Shown here: one piece after another, positions 19,080 through 27,479 of the stretch
How positions within the stretch are numbered: the first letter of the stretch is position 1
Layout of the letters: every line of letters starts with the position of its first letter
The notes under the pieces: model-generated
What the model was told of the DNA's origin: nothing
The model's input: only the letters and a program-made list of their open reading frames with translations
The model's database searches: none
Translations under genes and position numbers: made by a program
Source of the DNA: Zunongwangia atlantica 22II14-10F7
GTDB taxonomy: Bacteria > Bacteroidota > Bacteroidia > Flavobacteriales > Flavobacteriaceae
Direction: 5' to 3'
Assembly: GCF_002094855.1 (NCBI RefSeq)
Contig: NZ_ARYN01000003.1
Coordinates: 1-64,000, forward strand
DNA length: 64,000 nt

Positions 19080-20909
19080 TTGCCAAAACCAAAAAAGTCA
19101 TTAGAACCTAATAAGATCAATCTTAAAGAAAGTTTTGCTTCTTTAAAATTTGTCCCTCGATTCTTTAAAGAGATTCGAAAAGTGAATCCGTTTTTGTTTT
19201 ACGCCAATATTGGTAGCCGAATTTTAAGTGCGGTGATTCCTTTGGCTTTATTATAGATTGGGAAGATCATTATAGATGAGGTTGTGGTACAGATCGATGC
19301 TGAAGTAAAAGACCTTTCCAGATTATGGGTTTTTGTTGCTGCAGAATTTGGTTTGGCAATCTTATCAGATCTTTTAAGTCGGGGAGTTTCACTTACAGAT
19401 GCTTTGCTAGGTGATCAATATTCGATAGATACTTCAGTAAAAATTATTGAAAAAACAGCCGAGTTGAATTTAGATCAATTAGAAGATTCTGAATTTTACG
19501 ATAAGTTAGAAAGAGCACGACGGCAAACCACCGGAAGAGTCGGTTTAATGTCTAATATTCTTACCCAGGGCGAAGATCTAATTGTGATCATTTCCCTACT
19601 TGCCGGTGTTGTGGTTTTTGAACCCTGGTTGCTCATTTTACTCGTAGTTTCAATTGTTCCAACGATTTTAAATGAAATCAAGTTTAGCGGAACCAGTTAT
19701 TCTTTAGCCAGAAGCTGGACACAAGAGCGCCGCGAACTCGATTATTTACGTTATGCCGGTGCAAGCGATGTAACGGCTAAAGAAGTCAAGTTATTCGGAC
19801 TTTCGGGATATCTGGCGAATCGGTTTAAGACACTTTCAGATCAATATTATTTAGCGAATAAAAAACTGGCTAAAAAACGTGCAGGCTGGGGTTCGGTTTT
19901 TAATGTGATTGGAACTTCGGCTTATTATGGCGCTTATTTGCTTATTGTTTACAGAACGGTTTTGGGCGTATTTAGTTTGGGGGATCTTACCTTTTTATCG
20001 GGTTCATTTAACCGTTTACGATCGAAATTGCAGGGATTTTTCACTCGTTTTACAGCAATTACAGAGAGTGCACTTTATCTTCAGGATTACTTTGAATTTC
20101 TAGATCTTAAATATGAAGACACCGTAATAGACGGTTTACCACTTCCGAAGGAAATTAAAAAAGGATTCAGTTTTAAAAATGTAGGCTTTAAATATCCAAA
20201 ATCAGATAAATGGGTAGTTCGGAATATTAATTTTGAATTACGTGCCGGTGAAAAACTGGCTTTTGTAGGAGAAAATGGCGCCGGAAAAACAACATTGATC
20301 AAATTGTTACTCCGTTTCTACGAACCAACTGAAGGTGAAATTCTTTTAGAAGATATTCCGGTAAAGCAATATGATAAAACCCAATATCAGCAGTATTTCG
20401 GAGTCATTTTTCAGGATTTTGTAAAGTTTGAATTAACACTGCGAGAGAATATTGCAATGGGCGATATTCGTGAAATCGACAATCAATTTAAATTAGATGC
20501 TGCAGCCGAGAAAAGTCTGGCAAACCAGGTAATCGATGATGTTCCAAAAGGATTAGATCAGCAATTAGGAAAACGATTTAAGCAGGGAAAAGATCTTTCT
20601 GGCGGTCAATGGCAAAAGATTGCGATCGCCAGGGCGTATATGAAAGACGCCGAAGTTTTGATCTTAGATGAACCAACTTCAGCATTAGATGCGCGGGCAG
20701 AAACTGAAGCTTTCGATCGTTTTATAAATCTTACTAAAGGCAAAACTGCGGTGATCATTTCACACCGTTTTAGTACGGTAAGAATTGCAGACCGAATCAT
20801 GGTACTCAAAAATGGCGCGGTTTTAGAAATCGGTACCCACGAAGAATTGATGAAAAACGATAAATTATATGCCGAATTATTTAATCTTCAGGCAGCGGGA
20901 TATCAATAA
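19080..20909 (+). pseudogene. ABC transporter permease/ATPase (exporter type) broken by an in-frame TAG
   Basis: A fused membrane-and-ATPase exporter half-transporter, otherwise full length (609 codons). Translation from TTG at 19080 runs through a typical N-terminus (KKSLEPNKINLKESFASLKF) and the first helix, then meets TAG at 19254-19256 in codon 59, where relatives would probably have tyrosine (LALL-stop-IGKIIIDEV). The frame then stays open to 20909. The ATPase part keeps Walker A GENGAGKTT, the Q-loop, signature LSGGQWQKIA, Walker B ILDEPTSALD and the H-loop SHR. No other lesion is visible, so it is a recent nonsense mutation, a sequencing error, or a gene now starting at GTG 19284 without its first helix. 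Confidence 0.85.
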
Positions 20910-20948
20910 AAAGTTAGAAAATCTAAAGTTTGCTGTTTTATTAAAATC

Positions 20949-20981
20949 AATCCTCACAGGTTTTGAAAACCTGTGAGGATT
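20949..20981. repeat. 33-base perfect palindrome (CCTCACAGG core)
   Basis: AATCCTCACAGGTTTT and AAAACCTGTGAGGATT flank a single G. A near-identical copy is at 23678-23710. It follows the ABC gene by 40 bases and may act as a terminator, but it lacks a clean T run and recurs, so I list it as a repeat. Confidence 0.85.
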
Positions 20982-21134
20982 CTGCTGAAAAAGTTAGACA
21001 ATACCTAAAGGTTTGAATTGGGAAACCGGCGGTTTCTTTCTTTACTGAAAACTAACCACAGATAGCCGTTTTTCAATTATTCCCCTCTTATCCCCCAAGA
21101 ATTAATTACATTTATGCTAAATAATTCAATTCTA

Positions 21135-22046
21135 ATGAAAAGCTTTAGTGTTCTCGTCCTGTTTTTAAGTCTGTCAGTTTCGGCACAAATTAAAACTTTA
21201 CCACTTTGGCCGGAAGGCAAAATGCCTAATTACCAAAAGTCAGACGAAAAGGAAGAGATCGATGTGAATACTATTAGTTGGATCTCCAAAGTACAGCAAC
21301 CAACTTTAGAAGTTTATCTTCCGCCGCAGGCTTCAGCAAATGGGCAGGCAGTTTTAGTGTGTCCCGGTGGTGGTTATGCTGGTTTGGCTTACGATTGGGA
21401 AGGCACCGAAATTGCAAAATATCTAAATTCAAAAGGAATTGCAGCCGGAGTTTTAAAATACAGGTTGCCGGGTTCAGCTTCAGTAAAAGAAAATTTTAAA
21501 GCACCGCTTCAGGATGCGCAACGAGGTATTAGGATGCTGCGCGCAAATGCTTCAGATTGGAATATCGATAAAGAGAAAGTTGGTGTGATGGGCTTTTCTG
21601 CCGGCGGACATTTAGCGTCGACTTTAGGGACGCATTTTCAGAACGCTTTTTATTCAGCAATAGACGACATAGATTCCGAAGAAATTCGGCCGGATTTTAT
21701 GATTCTTATCTATCCCGTAATTAGTACGGATCCAAAAATTACCCACCAGGGTTCTCGCGATAATTTACTGGGCAAAAATCCAACTGCTGCATTAGAAAAA
21801 CAGTTTTCTAATGATCTGCAGGTTACAGAAAACACCCCAACAACATTTATATTACATACCGGTGACGACCAGACGGTGCCGGTTGAAAATAGCCTTAGAA
21901 TGTACAAGGCTTTACAAGAAAATAAGGTGCAGACAGAAATGCATATTTACCCCAAAGGTGGTCACGGATTTTCGCTGGCAAACGGAGTTTATTACCTGGA
22001 AAGCTGGAGTGAGCGATTAACCGATTGGCTGCGGAATTTGAATTAA
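21135..22046 (+). CDS. Secreted alpha/beta hydrolase, acetyl esterase-like
   Basis: A 303-residue esterase of the BD-FAE/Axe-type alpha/beta hydrolases that remove acetyl or other acyl groups from sugars. From ATG 21135 the protein has a clear signal peptide (MKSFSVLVLFLSLSVSAQ). The frame also allows ATG 21114, which adds seven polar residues, so I prefer the later one. The mature protein has the oxyanion CPGGGYAGLA, nucleophile S155 in GFSAGG, the acid near HTGDDQTVP and histidine in GGHGFS. The export signal fits a polysaccharide-deacetylating role (inference). The ModF-like gene follows after 3 bases, an odd operon partner. Confidence 0.88.
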   Translation: MKSFSVLVLFLSLSVSAQIKTLPLWPEGKMPNYQKSDEKEEIDVNTISWISKVQQPTLEVYLPPQASANGQAVLVCPGGGYAGLAYDWEGTEIAKYLNSKGIAAGVLKYRLPGSASVKENFKAPLQDAQRGIRMLRANASDWNIDKEKVGVMGFSAGGHLASTLGTHFQNAFYSAIDDIDSEEIRPDFMILIYPVISTDPKITHQGSRDNLLGKNPTAALEKQFSNDLQVTENTPTTFILHTGDDQTVPVENSLRMYKALQENKVQTEMHIYPKGGHGFSLANGVYYLESWSERLTDWLRNLN

Positions 22047-22049
22047 TTT

Positions 22050-23300
22050 ATGACACATATTGCAATTTATGCAGAGGATCACAAGTTGGTTTCCCAGCTA
22101 ATTGATGATCTGAAAAAGGATAAAAAAGTACCTGGATTTGAAGAATTTCAGCATAAAAAAGGATTAGAACATTCTGAAGCTGTTCTTCAAAGTTTTATAA
22201 AAGAAGATCAAAAACATGGAAATTCGGTTTTAGTAAATGGTCAGGATCGCAGCTTTCGGACTTTTTCAAGTGGTGAAAAACGTAAGGCTTTACTCGAGTT
22301 TTTACTGAAAAAGGAACCAGAATACCTCATTTTAGACGATCCTTTCGATTGTTTGGATGTACAATCTGTAGCGAGTTTTAAGTCTAGATTGGCTGAAGTA
22401 AAATCTGATTTTGCGATGCTGCAAATCTTTAGAAGGGAAGAAGATATTTTAGCTTTTATCGATAAGGTGCTCACTTTTGATTCAGACGGAAAAGTTATCC
22501 TGAAAAATAAATCCGATTTTAGCGAAAATAAGAAGCAATTTTTAGATGAAGTAAAAACGATTCCGCCTGCTCCTAAAGTTTTTGAAAATATTCCTGAAAG
22601 CCTTATCAAACTGCAAAAAGTTAATGTTTCTTATGAAAATCGCCCAATTTTAACGAATATCAGCTGGGAAGTGAAACGTGGTGAATTTTGGAAACTTACT
22701 GGCCCAAACGGTTCAGGAAAAACCACGATTTTGAGCATGGTTTACGGCGATAACCCCAAAGCTTACGGTGTTGATCTTTTTCTCTTCGGAAAGAAAAAAG
22801 GCAGCGGTGAATCTGTATGGGATATCAAGAAGAAGATTGGCTATTTTTCTCCTGCTTTAACTGAAATGTTTAATCGTAGAAATACGGTTGAAGATATGGT
22901 GATCTCTGGATTGGTAGATAGCGTTGGTTTGTATCAAAAACCAAGCGACAAACAGAAAGCTTTGGCAAAACAGTGGCTGGAAACTTTAGGTTTTCAGGAA
23001 AAAGCTAAAAAAGTATTTAACGATCTGCCCAATCTTGAAAAACGAATGCTTCTAATCGCTCGCGCCATGATTAAACATCCACCGTTGTTAATTCTGGACG
23101 AACCTTCTACAGCGCTAGACGATAAAAGTGCTTTAAAAATCACTAATCTTATCAATCAAATCGCTGCGCAAAGTGACACTGCCATTATTTATGTTTCCCA
23201 CAGAAAAGAAAAAGGCCTAAATCCCGATTTTGAATACGAATTATTTCCTTCGGAAAACGGCTCGACAGGAAAAGTGGTTTCAAAAGTCAATAAACAATGA
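22050..23300 (+). CDS. Double-ATPase ABC protein of the ModF/PhrA type, first domain degenerate
   Basis: A 416-residue protein with two ABC ATPase halves and no membrane domain. The second half is intact: Walker A GPNGSGKTT (218-226), Q-loop, signature-like NLEKRMLLIARAM and Walker B LLILDEPSTALDD, then VSHRKE. The first half has a signature-like FSSGEKRKALLEFL (72-85) and Walker B YLILDDPFDCLD (92-103) but no Walker A, and is about 70 residues shorter than a normal domain. ModF/PhrA roles (molybdate, photorepair) are poorly established, so function is unknown. ATG at 22050 comes 3 bases after the esterase stop. I see no frameshift. Confidence 0.85.
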   Translation: MTHIAIYAEDHKLVSQLIDDLKKDKKVPGFEEFQHKKGLEHSEAVLQSFIKEDQKHGNSVLVNGQDRSFRTFSSGEKRKALLEFLLKKEPEYLILDDPFDCLDVQSVASFKSRLAEVKSDFAMLQIFRREEDILAFIDKVLTFDSDGKVILKNKSDFSENKKQFLDEVKTIPPAPKVFENIPESLIKLQKVNVSYENRPILTNISWEVKRGEFWKLTGPNGSGKTTILSMVYGDNPKAYGVDLFLFGKKKGSGESVWDIKKKIGYFSPALTEMFNRRNTVEDMVISGLVDSVGLYQKPSDKQKALAKQWLETLGFQEKAKKVFNDLPNLEKRMLLIARAMIKHPPLLILDEPSTALDDKSALKITNLINQIAAQSDTAIIYVSHRKEKGLNPDFEYELFPSENGSTGKVVSKVNKQ

Positions 23301-23339
23301 ACAATTAGCAGAAAAGCTTTTAGCTTATTTTAAACTGAT

Positions 23340-23368
23340 GTCATTCCGTGCTTGATACGGAATCTCAC
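23340..23368. repeat. REP-like palindrome (ATTCCGT...ACGGAAT)
   Basis: ATTCCGT (23343-23349) pairs with ACGGAAT (23357-23363), followed by CTCA. The same plan, ATTCCGG...CCGGAAT plus CTCAT, occurs at 32113-32138. Confidence 0.8.
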
Positions 23369-23482
23369 CCCAATCAGCTTTTATAACTCGATCGAGTCTA
23401 ACTAATAAGTTAATTGAGTGTCACTTCGAGTGGGAAATTTCGGAATGTAATGGAGAAATTTGTTGTATCGAGAAGTTCTCTT

Positions 23483-23620
23483 CAGTTGGCAGTAAAAAGT
23501 CTCAGTAGGCAGGTTTTTCAAAATACAATAATCAATTAGCAATTATCAGAAGCTTTTAGCTCTTAGCAATCAGCTTTCATCTTTTTAAAAATATGCTCTG
23601 AATTTGTACAATCTTGATAT
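23483..23620 (+). repeat. Composite intergenic repeat, copy B
   Basis: Blocks CAGTTGGCAGTAAAAAG, TCTCAGTAGGCAG, CAATAATCAATTAGCAATTATCAG, CTCTTAGCAATCAGCTTTC and CTGAATTTGTACAATCTTGATAT follow the order of copy A at 14330-14486. Confidence 0.75.
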
Positions 23621-23630
23621 TTATCTATCC

Positions 23631-23677
23631 CAAGTAAAGTACCTCGGGGTATTCACCCTTTAGCGGCGCTAATAAAT
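23631..23677 (+). repeat. Short copy of the dispersed GGTATT...GCGGTGCCAATAAA element
   Basis: ACCTCGGGGTATTCACCCTT then TAGCGGCGCTAATAAA matches the right end of the element at 27477-27576 with a few changes. It is directly followed by the 33-base palindrome. Confidence 0.7.
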
Positions 23678-23710
23678 AAACCTCATAGGTTTTGAAAACC
23701 TGTGAGGTTT
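23678..23710. repeat. 33-base palindrome, second copy
   Basis: AAACCTCATAGGTTTT and AAAACCTGTGAGGTTT around one G. Only one arm base breaks perfect pairing (T opposite G). The core equals that at 20949-20981. Confidence 0.8.
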
Positions 23711-23756
23711 GCTGTTTAAAAATGTTGAGAAGTCTCATTAACTTAATCCTCAAAAC

Positions 23757-23792
23757 AAAAAAACCGGCATTCTGAAACTCAAAACGCCGGTT
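23757..23792 (-). terminator. Rho-independent terminator after hemL
   Basis: On the minus strand AACCGGC (23792-23786) pairs with GCCGGTT (23768-23762), followed by a T run. It lies about 20 bases after the hemL stop. Confidence 0.85.
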
Positions 23793-23812
23793 GGTTTTAT
23801 ATAAAATCGATA

Positions 23813-25105
23813 TTAATCGAAGTCTTTGGTCACTTTTTCAACCGCTTCGATCGTTTTATCTAGATCTTCATAACTCAACGCATCACTTATAAACCAGGTT
23901 TCAAAAGCACTTGGTGCAATATAAATTCCGTTTTCCAGCATTCCGTGGAAAAACTTATTGAATTTACCGTTTTTAGCAGCCTCCGCAGAAGAAGCAAAAT
24001 CGCTTACCGCATCTTCAGAAAAATGTACTGAAATCATCGAGCCCACACGATTTATCGTATGTTTTACGCCGTTTGCTTTCAATACTTTCTCCATTCCTTC
24101 ATGAAGATATTCGGTTTTTTTATCGATACTTTTAAAAATTTCAGGATTCTCAGACAACTCGGTTAACATCGCTAATCCGGCAGCCATCGCCAACGGATTC
24201 CCACTTAAAGTTCCTGCCTGATAAACCGGTCCAACCGGAGCCAGATAATCCATAATTTCATTTCGGGCAGCGAAAGCACCAACAGGTAAACCTCCACCAA
24301 TTACTTTCCCAAAACATACAATATCAGCATTGATTCCCAATCGTTCCTGTACACCTCCGGCAGCTAATCTAAAACCAGTCATCACCTCATCGAAGATCAG
24401 TAAAATTCCGGTTTCATTACATAGTTCCCTTAAACCTTCCAAAAATCCTTCAGCAGGTGGAATACACCCCATATTTCCTGGCACAGGCTCTACGATAATA
24501 CAGGCAATTTCATCTTTATTTTGATCTACGATCTGCTTTACACCATCTAAATCATTGTAAGCTGCAAGCAAGGTATCTTTTGCAGTTCCCTGGGTAACTC
24601 CCGGACTGTTTGGCGTTCCAAAAGTCATCGCTCCACTACCCGCCTGAATTAAAAACGAATCGCTATGCCCATGGTAACAACCGGCAAATTTGATGATCTT
24701 TTCTTTACCGGTAAATCCTCTGGCTAATCTTACCGCACTCATACAAGCCTCGGTACCCGAATTCACCATCCTGATCTTATCGATATTTGGCACCATTTTC
24801 ACCGCTAATTCGGCAATTTTGGTTTCAATTTCTGTTGGCGTTCCAAAGGAAGTTCCTTTTTTAGCTCTTTCGATTACGGCATCTACCACAGGTTTATGCG
24901 CATGACCAAGAATCATTGGTCCCCAGGAATTAATATAATCGATTAGTTTATTTCCGTCTTCATCATAAATATAAGCGCCTTCTGCTTTTTCTATAAAAAC
25001 AGGATCTCCTCCTACGGCTTTAAAAGCTCTCACTGGCGAGTTTACTCCACCTGGAATTACTTTTTTCGCTTCAGCAAATAAGGCACTACTTCTTTGATAA
25101 ATCAT
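23813..25105 (-). CDS. hemL: Glutamate-1-semialdehyde 2,1-aminomutase
   Basis: HemL converts glutamate-1-semialdehyde to 5-aminolevulinate, the last step of the C5 route to haem. The 430-residue class III PLP enzyme shows [10 protein letters not shown] near the start and [19 protein letters not shown] (cofactor phosphate site). It also has DEVMTGFR (PLP-nitrogen aspartate) and the Schiff-base lysine K267 in [14 protein letters not shown]. The frame could begin at TTG 25114, but ATG 25105 gives the standard [20 protein letters not shown] start. The muramidase-like gene lies 12 bases upstream on the same strand, and the deaminase before it, so the three may share a transcript. A clear terminator follows. 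Confidence 0.97.
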   Translation of the reverse strand: MIYQRSSALFAEAKKVIPGGVNSPVRAFKAVGGDPVFIEKAEGAYIYDEDGNKLIDYINSWGPMILGHAHKPVVDAVIERAKKGTSFGTPTEIETKIAELAVKMVPNIDKIRMVNSGTEACMSAVRLARGFTGKEKIIKFAGCYHGHSDSFLIQAGSGAMTFGTPNSPGVTQGTAKDTLLAAYNDLDGVKQIVDQNKDEIACIIVEPVPGNMGCIPPAEGFLEGLRELCNETGILLIFDEVMTGFRLAAGGVQERLGINADIVCFGKVIGGGLPVGAFAARNEIMDYLAPVGPVYQAGTLSGNPLAMAAGLAMLTELSENPEIFKSIDKKTEYLHEGMEKVLKANGVKHTINRVGSMISVHFSEDAVSDFASSAEAAKNGKFNKFFHGMLENGIYIAPSAFETWFISDALSYEDLDKTIEAVEKVTKDFD

Positions 25106-25117
25106 ATTTTGCAATTT

Positions 25118-25951
25118 TTATCTTCTTTCTTTTACTAATAAGGTTTGGCCAATGTCGATATTGTTCCCGCTTAAATTATTCAAGCGCTTAATCTCTTCAA
25201 CCGTGGTGTTGTAGCGTTTGGAAATTGAATATAACGTATCTCCTTTTTTCACGATATAACTATCTCCCTTAGCTTCAAAAGTAGTCGTATAACTTGGCGA
25301 AGGACGCTCTAAAACATCGGCATCATAGCGGTATAATTCGTAACGTTCTATAAGATCGATCAATTTTTGCGGATATCGGCGATCTGTTGCATAACCGGCC
25401 TGCCGCAATCCTTTGGCCCAGCCTTTATAATCATCTTCATCTAAATCGAAAAGCTCGGCATAGCGGCGGCGTTCAGCTAAAAATAAAGAATGATCTCTAA
25501 AGGAATATTTTGGATGTTTATATTTTCTAAAACATTCCTGGTTACGATCGTCGTCATGATAGATCTTAGCGCCTTTCCAATCGTGACATTTAATCCCAAA
25601 ATGATTATTGGCTTGCTGCGCTAATCTTCCTTTCCCAGAACCCGATTCTAAAATTCCCTGCGCCAAAGTAATACTGGCTGGCACTTTATACAAGCGCATT
25701 TCCTGTTGCGCGATAGGCGCATAATCTGCAATATAATTTTCTACGGTAAAATCGTAGGTTCTTACCGGCATGGTTTCAGCATCAACCACTTCAGCCGGAG
25801 TTTCTGTATTTCTATTTCCCTGATTACGGTTATTAATTACCGCTTCATTTCTATCCTTTCGGTTTTTACGTGTAGTCACCTTTTTTTTACTTCCGCAGGA
25901 AGCCATAAAAAGTGCGAAAACCATCAAAATCAGATAAGGTTTTAACCTCAT
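25118..25951 (-). CDS. Glucosaminidase-domain lipoprotein with LysM
   Basis: A 277-residue lipoprotein that should cut peptidoglycan glycan strands. The signal ends in a lipobox with C19 (FMASCGS), then a basic linker. The glucosaminidase (FlgJ/LytG-type) domain spans about 60-205, with SITLAQGILESGSGKGRLA (likely catalytic glutamate), NNHFGIKCHDW and the YRFR-like SYRDHSLFL region. A C-terminal LysM (about 230-275, YIVKKGDTLYSISKRYN) binds peptidoglycan. ATG 25951 is chosen over an in-frame TTG nine bases upstream because it gives a normal signal peptide. It starts one base after the deaminase stop, so the two are clearly co-transcribed. Confidence 0.93.
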   Translation of the reverse strand: MRLKPYLILMVFALFMASCGSKKKVTTRKNRKDRNEAVINNRNQGNRNTETPAEVVDAETMPVRTYDFTVENYIADYAPIAQQEMRLYKVPASITLAQGILESGSGKGRLAQQANNHFGIKCHDWKGAKIYHDDDRNQECFRKYKHPKYSFRDHSLFLAERRRYAELFDLDEDDYKGWAKGLRQAGYATDRRYPQKLIDLIERYELYRYDADVLERPSPSYTTTFEAKGDSYIVKKGDTLYSISKRYNTTVEEIKRLNNLSGNNIDIGQTLLVKERR

Positions 25952-25952
25952 A

Positions 25953-26912
25953 TTATTCAATTATTAAACTCATTTTCTTTTTCTCCAATCGGCGGTTCAT
26001 CCCAGCAATTCCTTGCAAACCGCCCGTATGGATCGCTAAAATACGGGAATTTTCAGGAACTTGTTTTTTTTTGATCATCTCGAAAACTCCAAACATCATT
26101 TTGCCGGTGTAAACAGGATCAAGCTGAATCCCAAATTCGGTTTTAAATTCATTTATAAAACTTACCAGCTCTTCATTTATTTTAGCATAACCACCAAAAT
26201 GCTCATCGCTAACGAGTGTCCAGTTTTTTTTATTGCTGAAACGACCAATTTCGTCTTTTAGAAAATCACCTTTTAATGCTGAAAATGCCAAAACCTTTTG
26301 ATTTTCGCCTGAAGCATTTATTACTCCTGAAGCCGTGCCGCCAGTACCCACTGCTACACAAATAAGATCAAAATTCTTATCTTCTTCGCTCAACATCTCT
26401 TCACAACCTTTTATAGCAAACTCATTAGTTCCACCTTCAGGCACCAGATAAAAATTTCCGAATTCAGCATACAGAGATTCGATAAAATCTGGATCATTTT
26501 TTCTTCGGAAATCTTCTCGCGACACAAAATGAAAATCCATTCCGCATGATGAAGCAAATTTTAAAGTTGGATTCGATTTTAGCGTTTGCTGAAGATCTCT
26601 GGCAAGCTCTTCTCCTCTAATCACTCCGATTGTAGGAAGGCCATACAACTTTCCGGCCGCAGCTGTCGCGGCAATATGATTAGAAAATGCACCACCAAAG
26701 GTCAAAATTCGTTGTTTTTGAAGCTTTTTTGCTTCAAGAACATTGTATTTAAGTTTTCTGAATTTATTTCCGGAAACTTCAGGGTGCAGCAGATCTTCTC
26801 GTTTTAACCAGACTTCAATATTCTTCTCTTCAAACTTTTTAATAAAATCGTTACGAGAAAAAACAGGTTCATTTTTATCGAATATCGACTCGATGTTTTC
26901 CGCAGCATTCAT
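25953..26912 (-). CDS. PLP-dependent ACC deaminase / D-cysteine desulfhydrase family protein
   Basis: A 319-residue fold-type II PLP enzyme. Family marks are EVWLKREDLLHPEVSGNKFRKL (34-54) with PLP lysine K50, LTFGGAFSNH (substrate loop), and the phosphate cradle CVAVGTGGTASG. Members deaminate 1-aminocyclopropane-1-carboxylate or, more often in bacteria, break down D-cysteine and related amino acids. I cannot assign one from sequence; D-amino acid desulfhydrase is more likely for a non-plant-associated bacterium (inference). The start is ATG 26912. The next gene, a peptidoglycan hydrolase, begins immediately after its stop. Confidence 0.9.
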   Translation of the reverse strand: MNAAENIESIFDKNEPVFSRNDFIKKFEEKNIEVWLKREDLLHPEVSGNKFRKLKYNVLEAKKLQKQRILTFGGAFSNHIAATAAAGKLYGLPTIGVIRGEELARDLQQTLKSNPTLKFASSCGMDFHFVSREDFRRKNDPDFIESLYAEFGNFYLVPEGGTNEFAIKGCEEMLSEEDKNFDLICVAVGTGGTASGVINASGENQKVLAFSALKGDFLKDEIGRFSNKKNWTLVSDEHFGGYAKINEELVSFINEFKTEFGIQLDPVYTGKMMFGVFEMIKKKQVPENSRILAIHTGGLQGIAGMNRRLEKKKMSLIIE

Positions 26913-26951
26913 AATGCAAAGATGAGAAAGGCTAAAATCGCTGCAAAGAAT

Positions 26952-27278
26952 TTAGCGATAATATTTTAGGAAAGAAAAGGCTTTTCTCGATCGTAGATAG
27001 TCTTCATCTTTTTCGTGCGCATACGCTTCAACCTCAAAACTGATGTTTCGATAAGCGGTCATTGCATTTTTATGTTTTATCCATCTAAAGATAAATTCCG
27101 CAGTATAAAAAATATAGAAGAAAACCACCAAAAGCTCTAATTGCTGGCGCAGGTGAATTTTTTCATGATTCAGCAACATCTCATCCTGCTTATAAGCTGC
27201 ATTTTTTACAAAAATTATAGGCCAGATGGTAACGGCAATAAAATTCTTGCCTAAAATATGTTTATTCACCAAAATCAT
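26952..27278 (-). CDS. Small membrane protein with an HExxH motif, M56-like
   Basis: A 108-residue protein of no firm family. The N-terminus is hydrophobic (AVTIWPIIFV, about 15-24). A zinc-protease-like LNHEKIHLRQQLEL carries H38-E39-x-x-H42, followed by a transmembrane helix (about 48-66, LLVVFFYIFYTAEFIF) and a short charged end with EVEAYAHEKD, where the glutamate could be a third ligand. The layout recalls the core of M56/BlaR1-type membrane peptidases but is very short. An in-frame TTG nine bases upstream is possible; ATG 27278 fits better. It is divergent from the DUF5522 gene with only 33 bases between starts. Confidence 0.75.
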   Translation of the reverse strand: MILVNKHILGKNFIAVTIWPIIFVKNAAYKQDEMLLNHEKIHLRQQLELLVVFFYIFYTAEFIFRWIKHKNAMTAYRNISFEVEAYAHEKDEDYLRSRKAFSFLKYYR

Positions 27279-27298
27279 AATCTTCAATATAAGAATTG

Positions 27299-27306
27299 TA
27301 ATTTTG
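27299..27306 (+). promoter_or_regulatory. Candidate -7 box of the DUF5522 gene
   Basis: TAATTTTG fits TAnnTTTG and ends 5 bases before the ATG, so the mRNA would be nearly leaderless. No clear -33 box. Confidence 0.35.
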
Positions 27307-27311
27307 TTTCT

Positions 27312-27479
27312 ATGAGTTTTTCAAGAAAAAGAATACCGCTAGAGGAAGGCGATTATTATTTAACGCCAGAGGGTTATCGTTGTTTTACCGAGCAATATCA
27401 TTTAAAGCGCGGCTATTGCTGTGAGAGTGGTTGCCGGCACTGCCCTTACGGCTACAATAAAAAAACCAACACGCAATAA
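27312..27479 (+). CDS. DUF5522 family small cysteine-rich protein
   Basis: A 55-residue protein. After a basic start (MSFSRKRIPLEEGDYYLTPE) and an aromatic middle, it ends with a cysteine cluster CCESGCRHCPYGY (about 36-48), suited to zinc or Fe-S binding, and a polar tail. The frame is open upstream to 27258, but ATG 27312 gives the compact family form. Function is unknown. The stop codon lies in the first bases of the 100-bp dispersed element. Confidence 0.85.
   Translation: MSFSRKRIPLEEGDYYLTPEGYRCFTEQYHLKRGYCCESGCRHCPYGYNKKTNTQ

Larger units (their letters stand above)
23301..23812. other. Intergenic repeat island between the ModF-like gene and hemL
   Basis: 512 bases without a gene and the densest mosaic in the window. 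In order it holds a REP-like palindrome (23340-23368), the TGTCACTTCGAGTG phrase (23419-23432) and TTTGTTGTATCGAGAAGT (23459-23476). Next come composite repeat copy B (23483-23620), the GCGGCGCTAATAAA element (23631-23677), the CCTCATAGG palindrome (23678-23710) and the hemL terminator (23757-23792). Confidence 0.75.

Noticed and set aside
22241-22609. 122-codon minus-strand frame
   Set aside because: Shadow of the ModF-like gene; low-complexity serine/lysine-rich translation.
22050-23300. Frameshift explaining the missing Walker A of the ModF-like protein
   Set aside because: The frame is uninterrupted and the start lies 3 bases after the esterase stop, so no room is left for a lost segment upstream.
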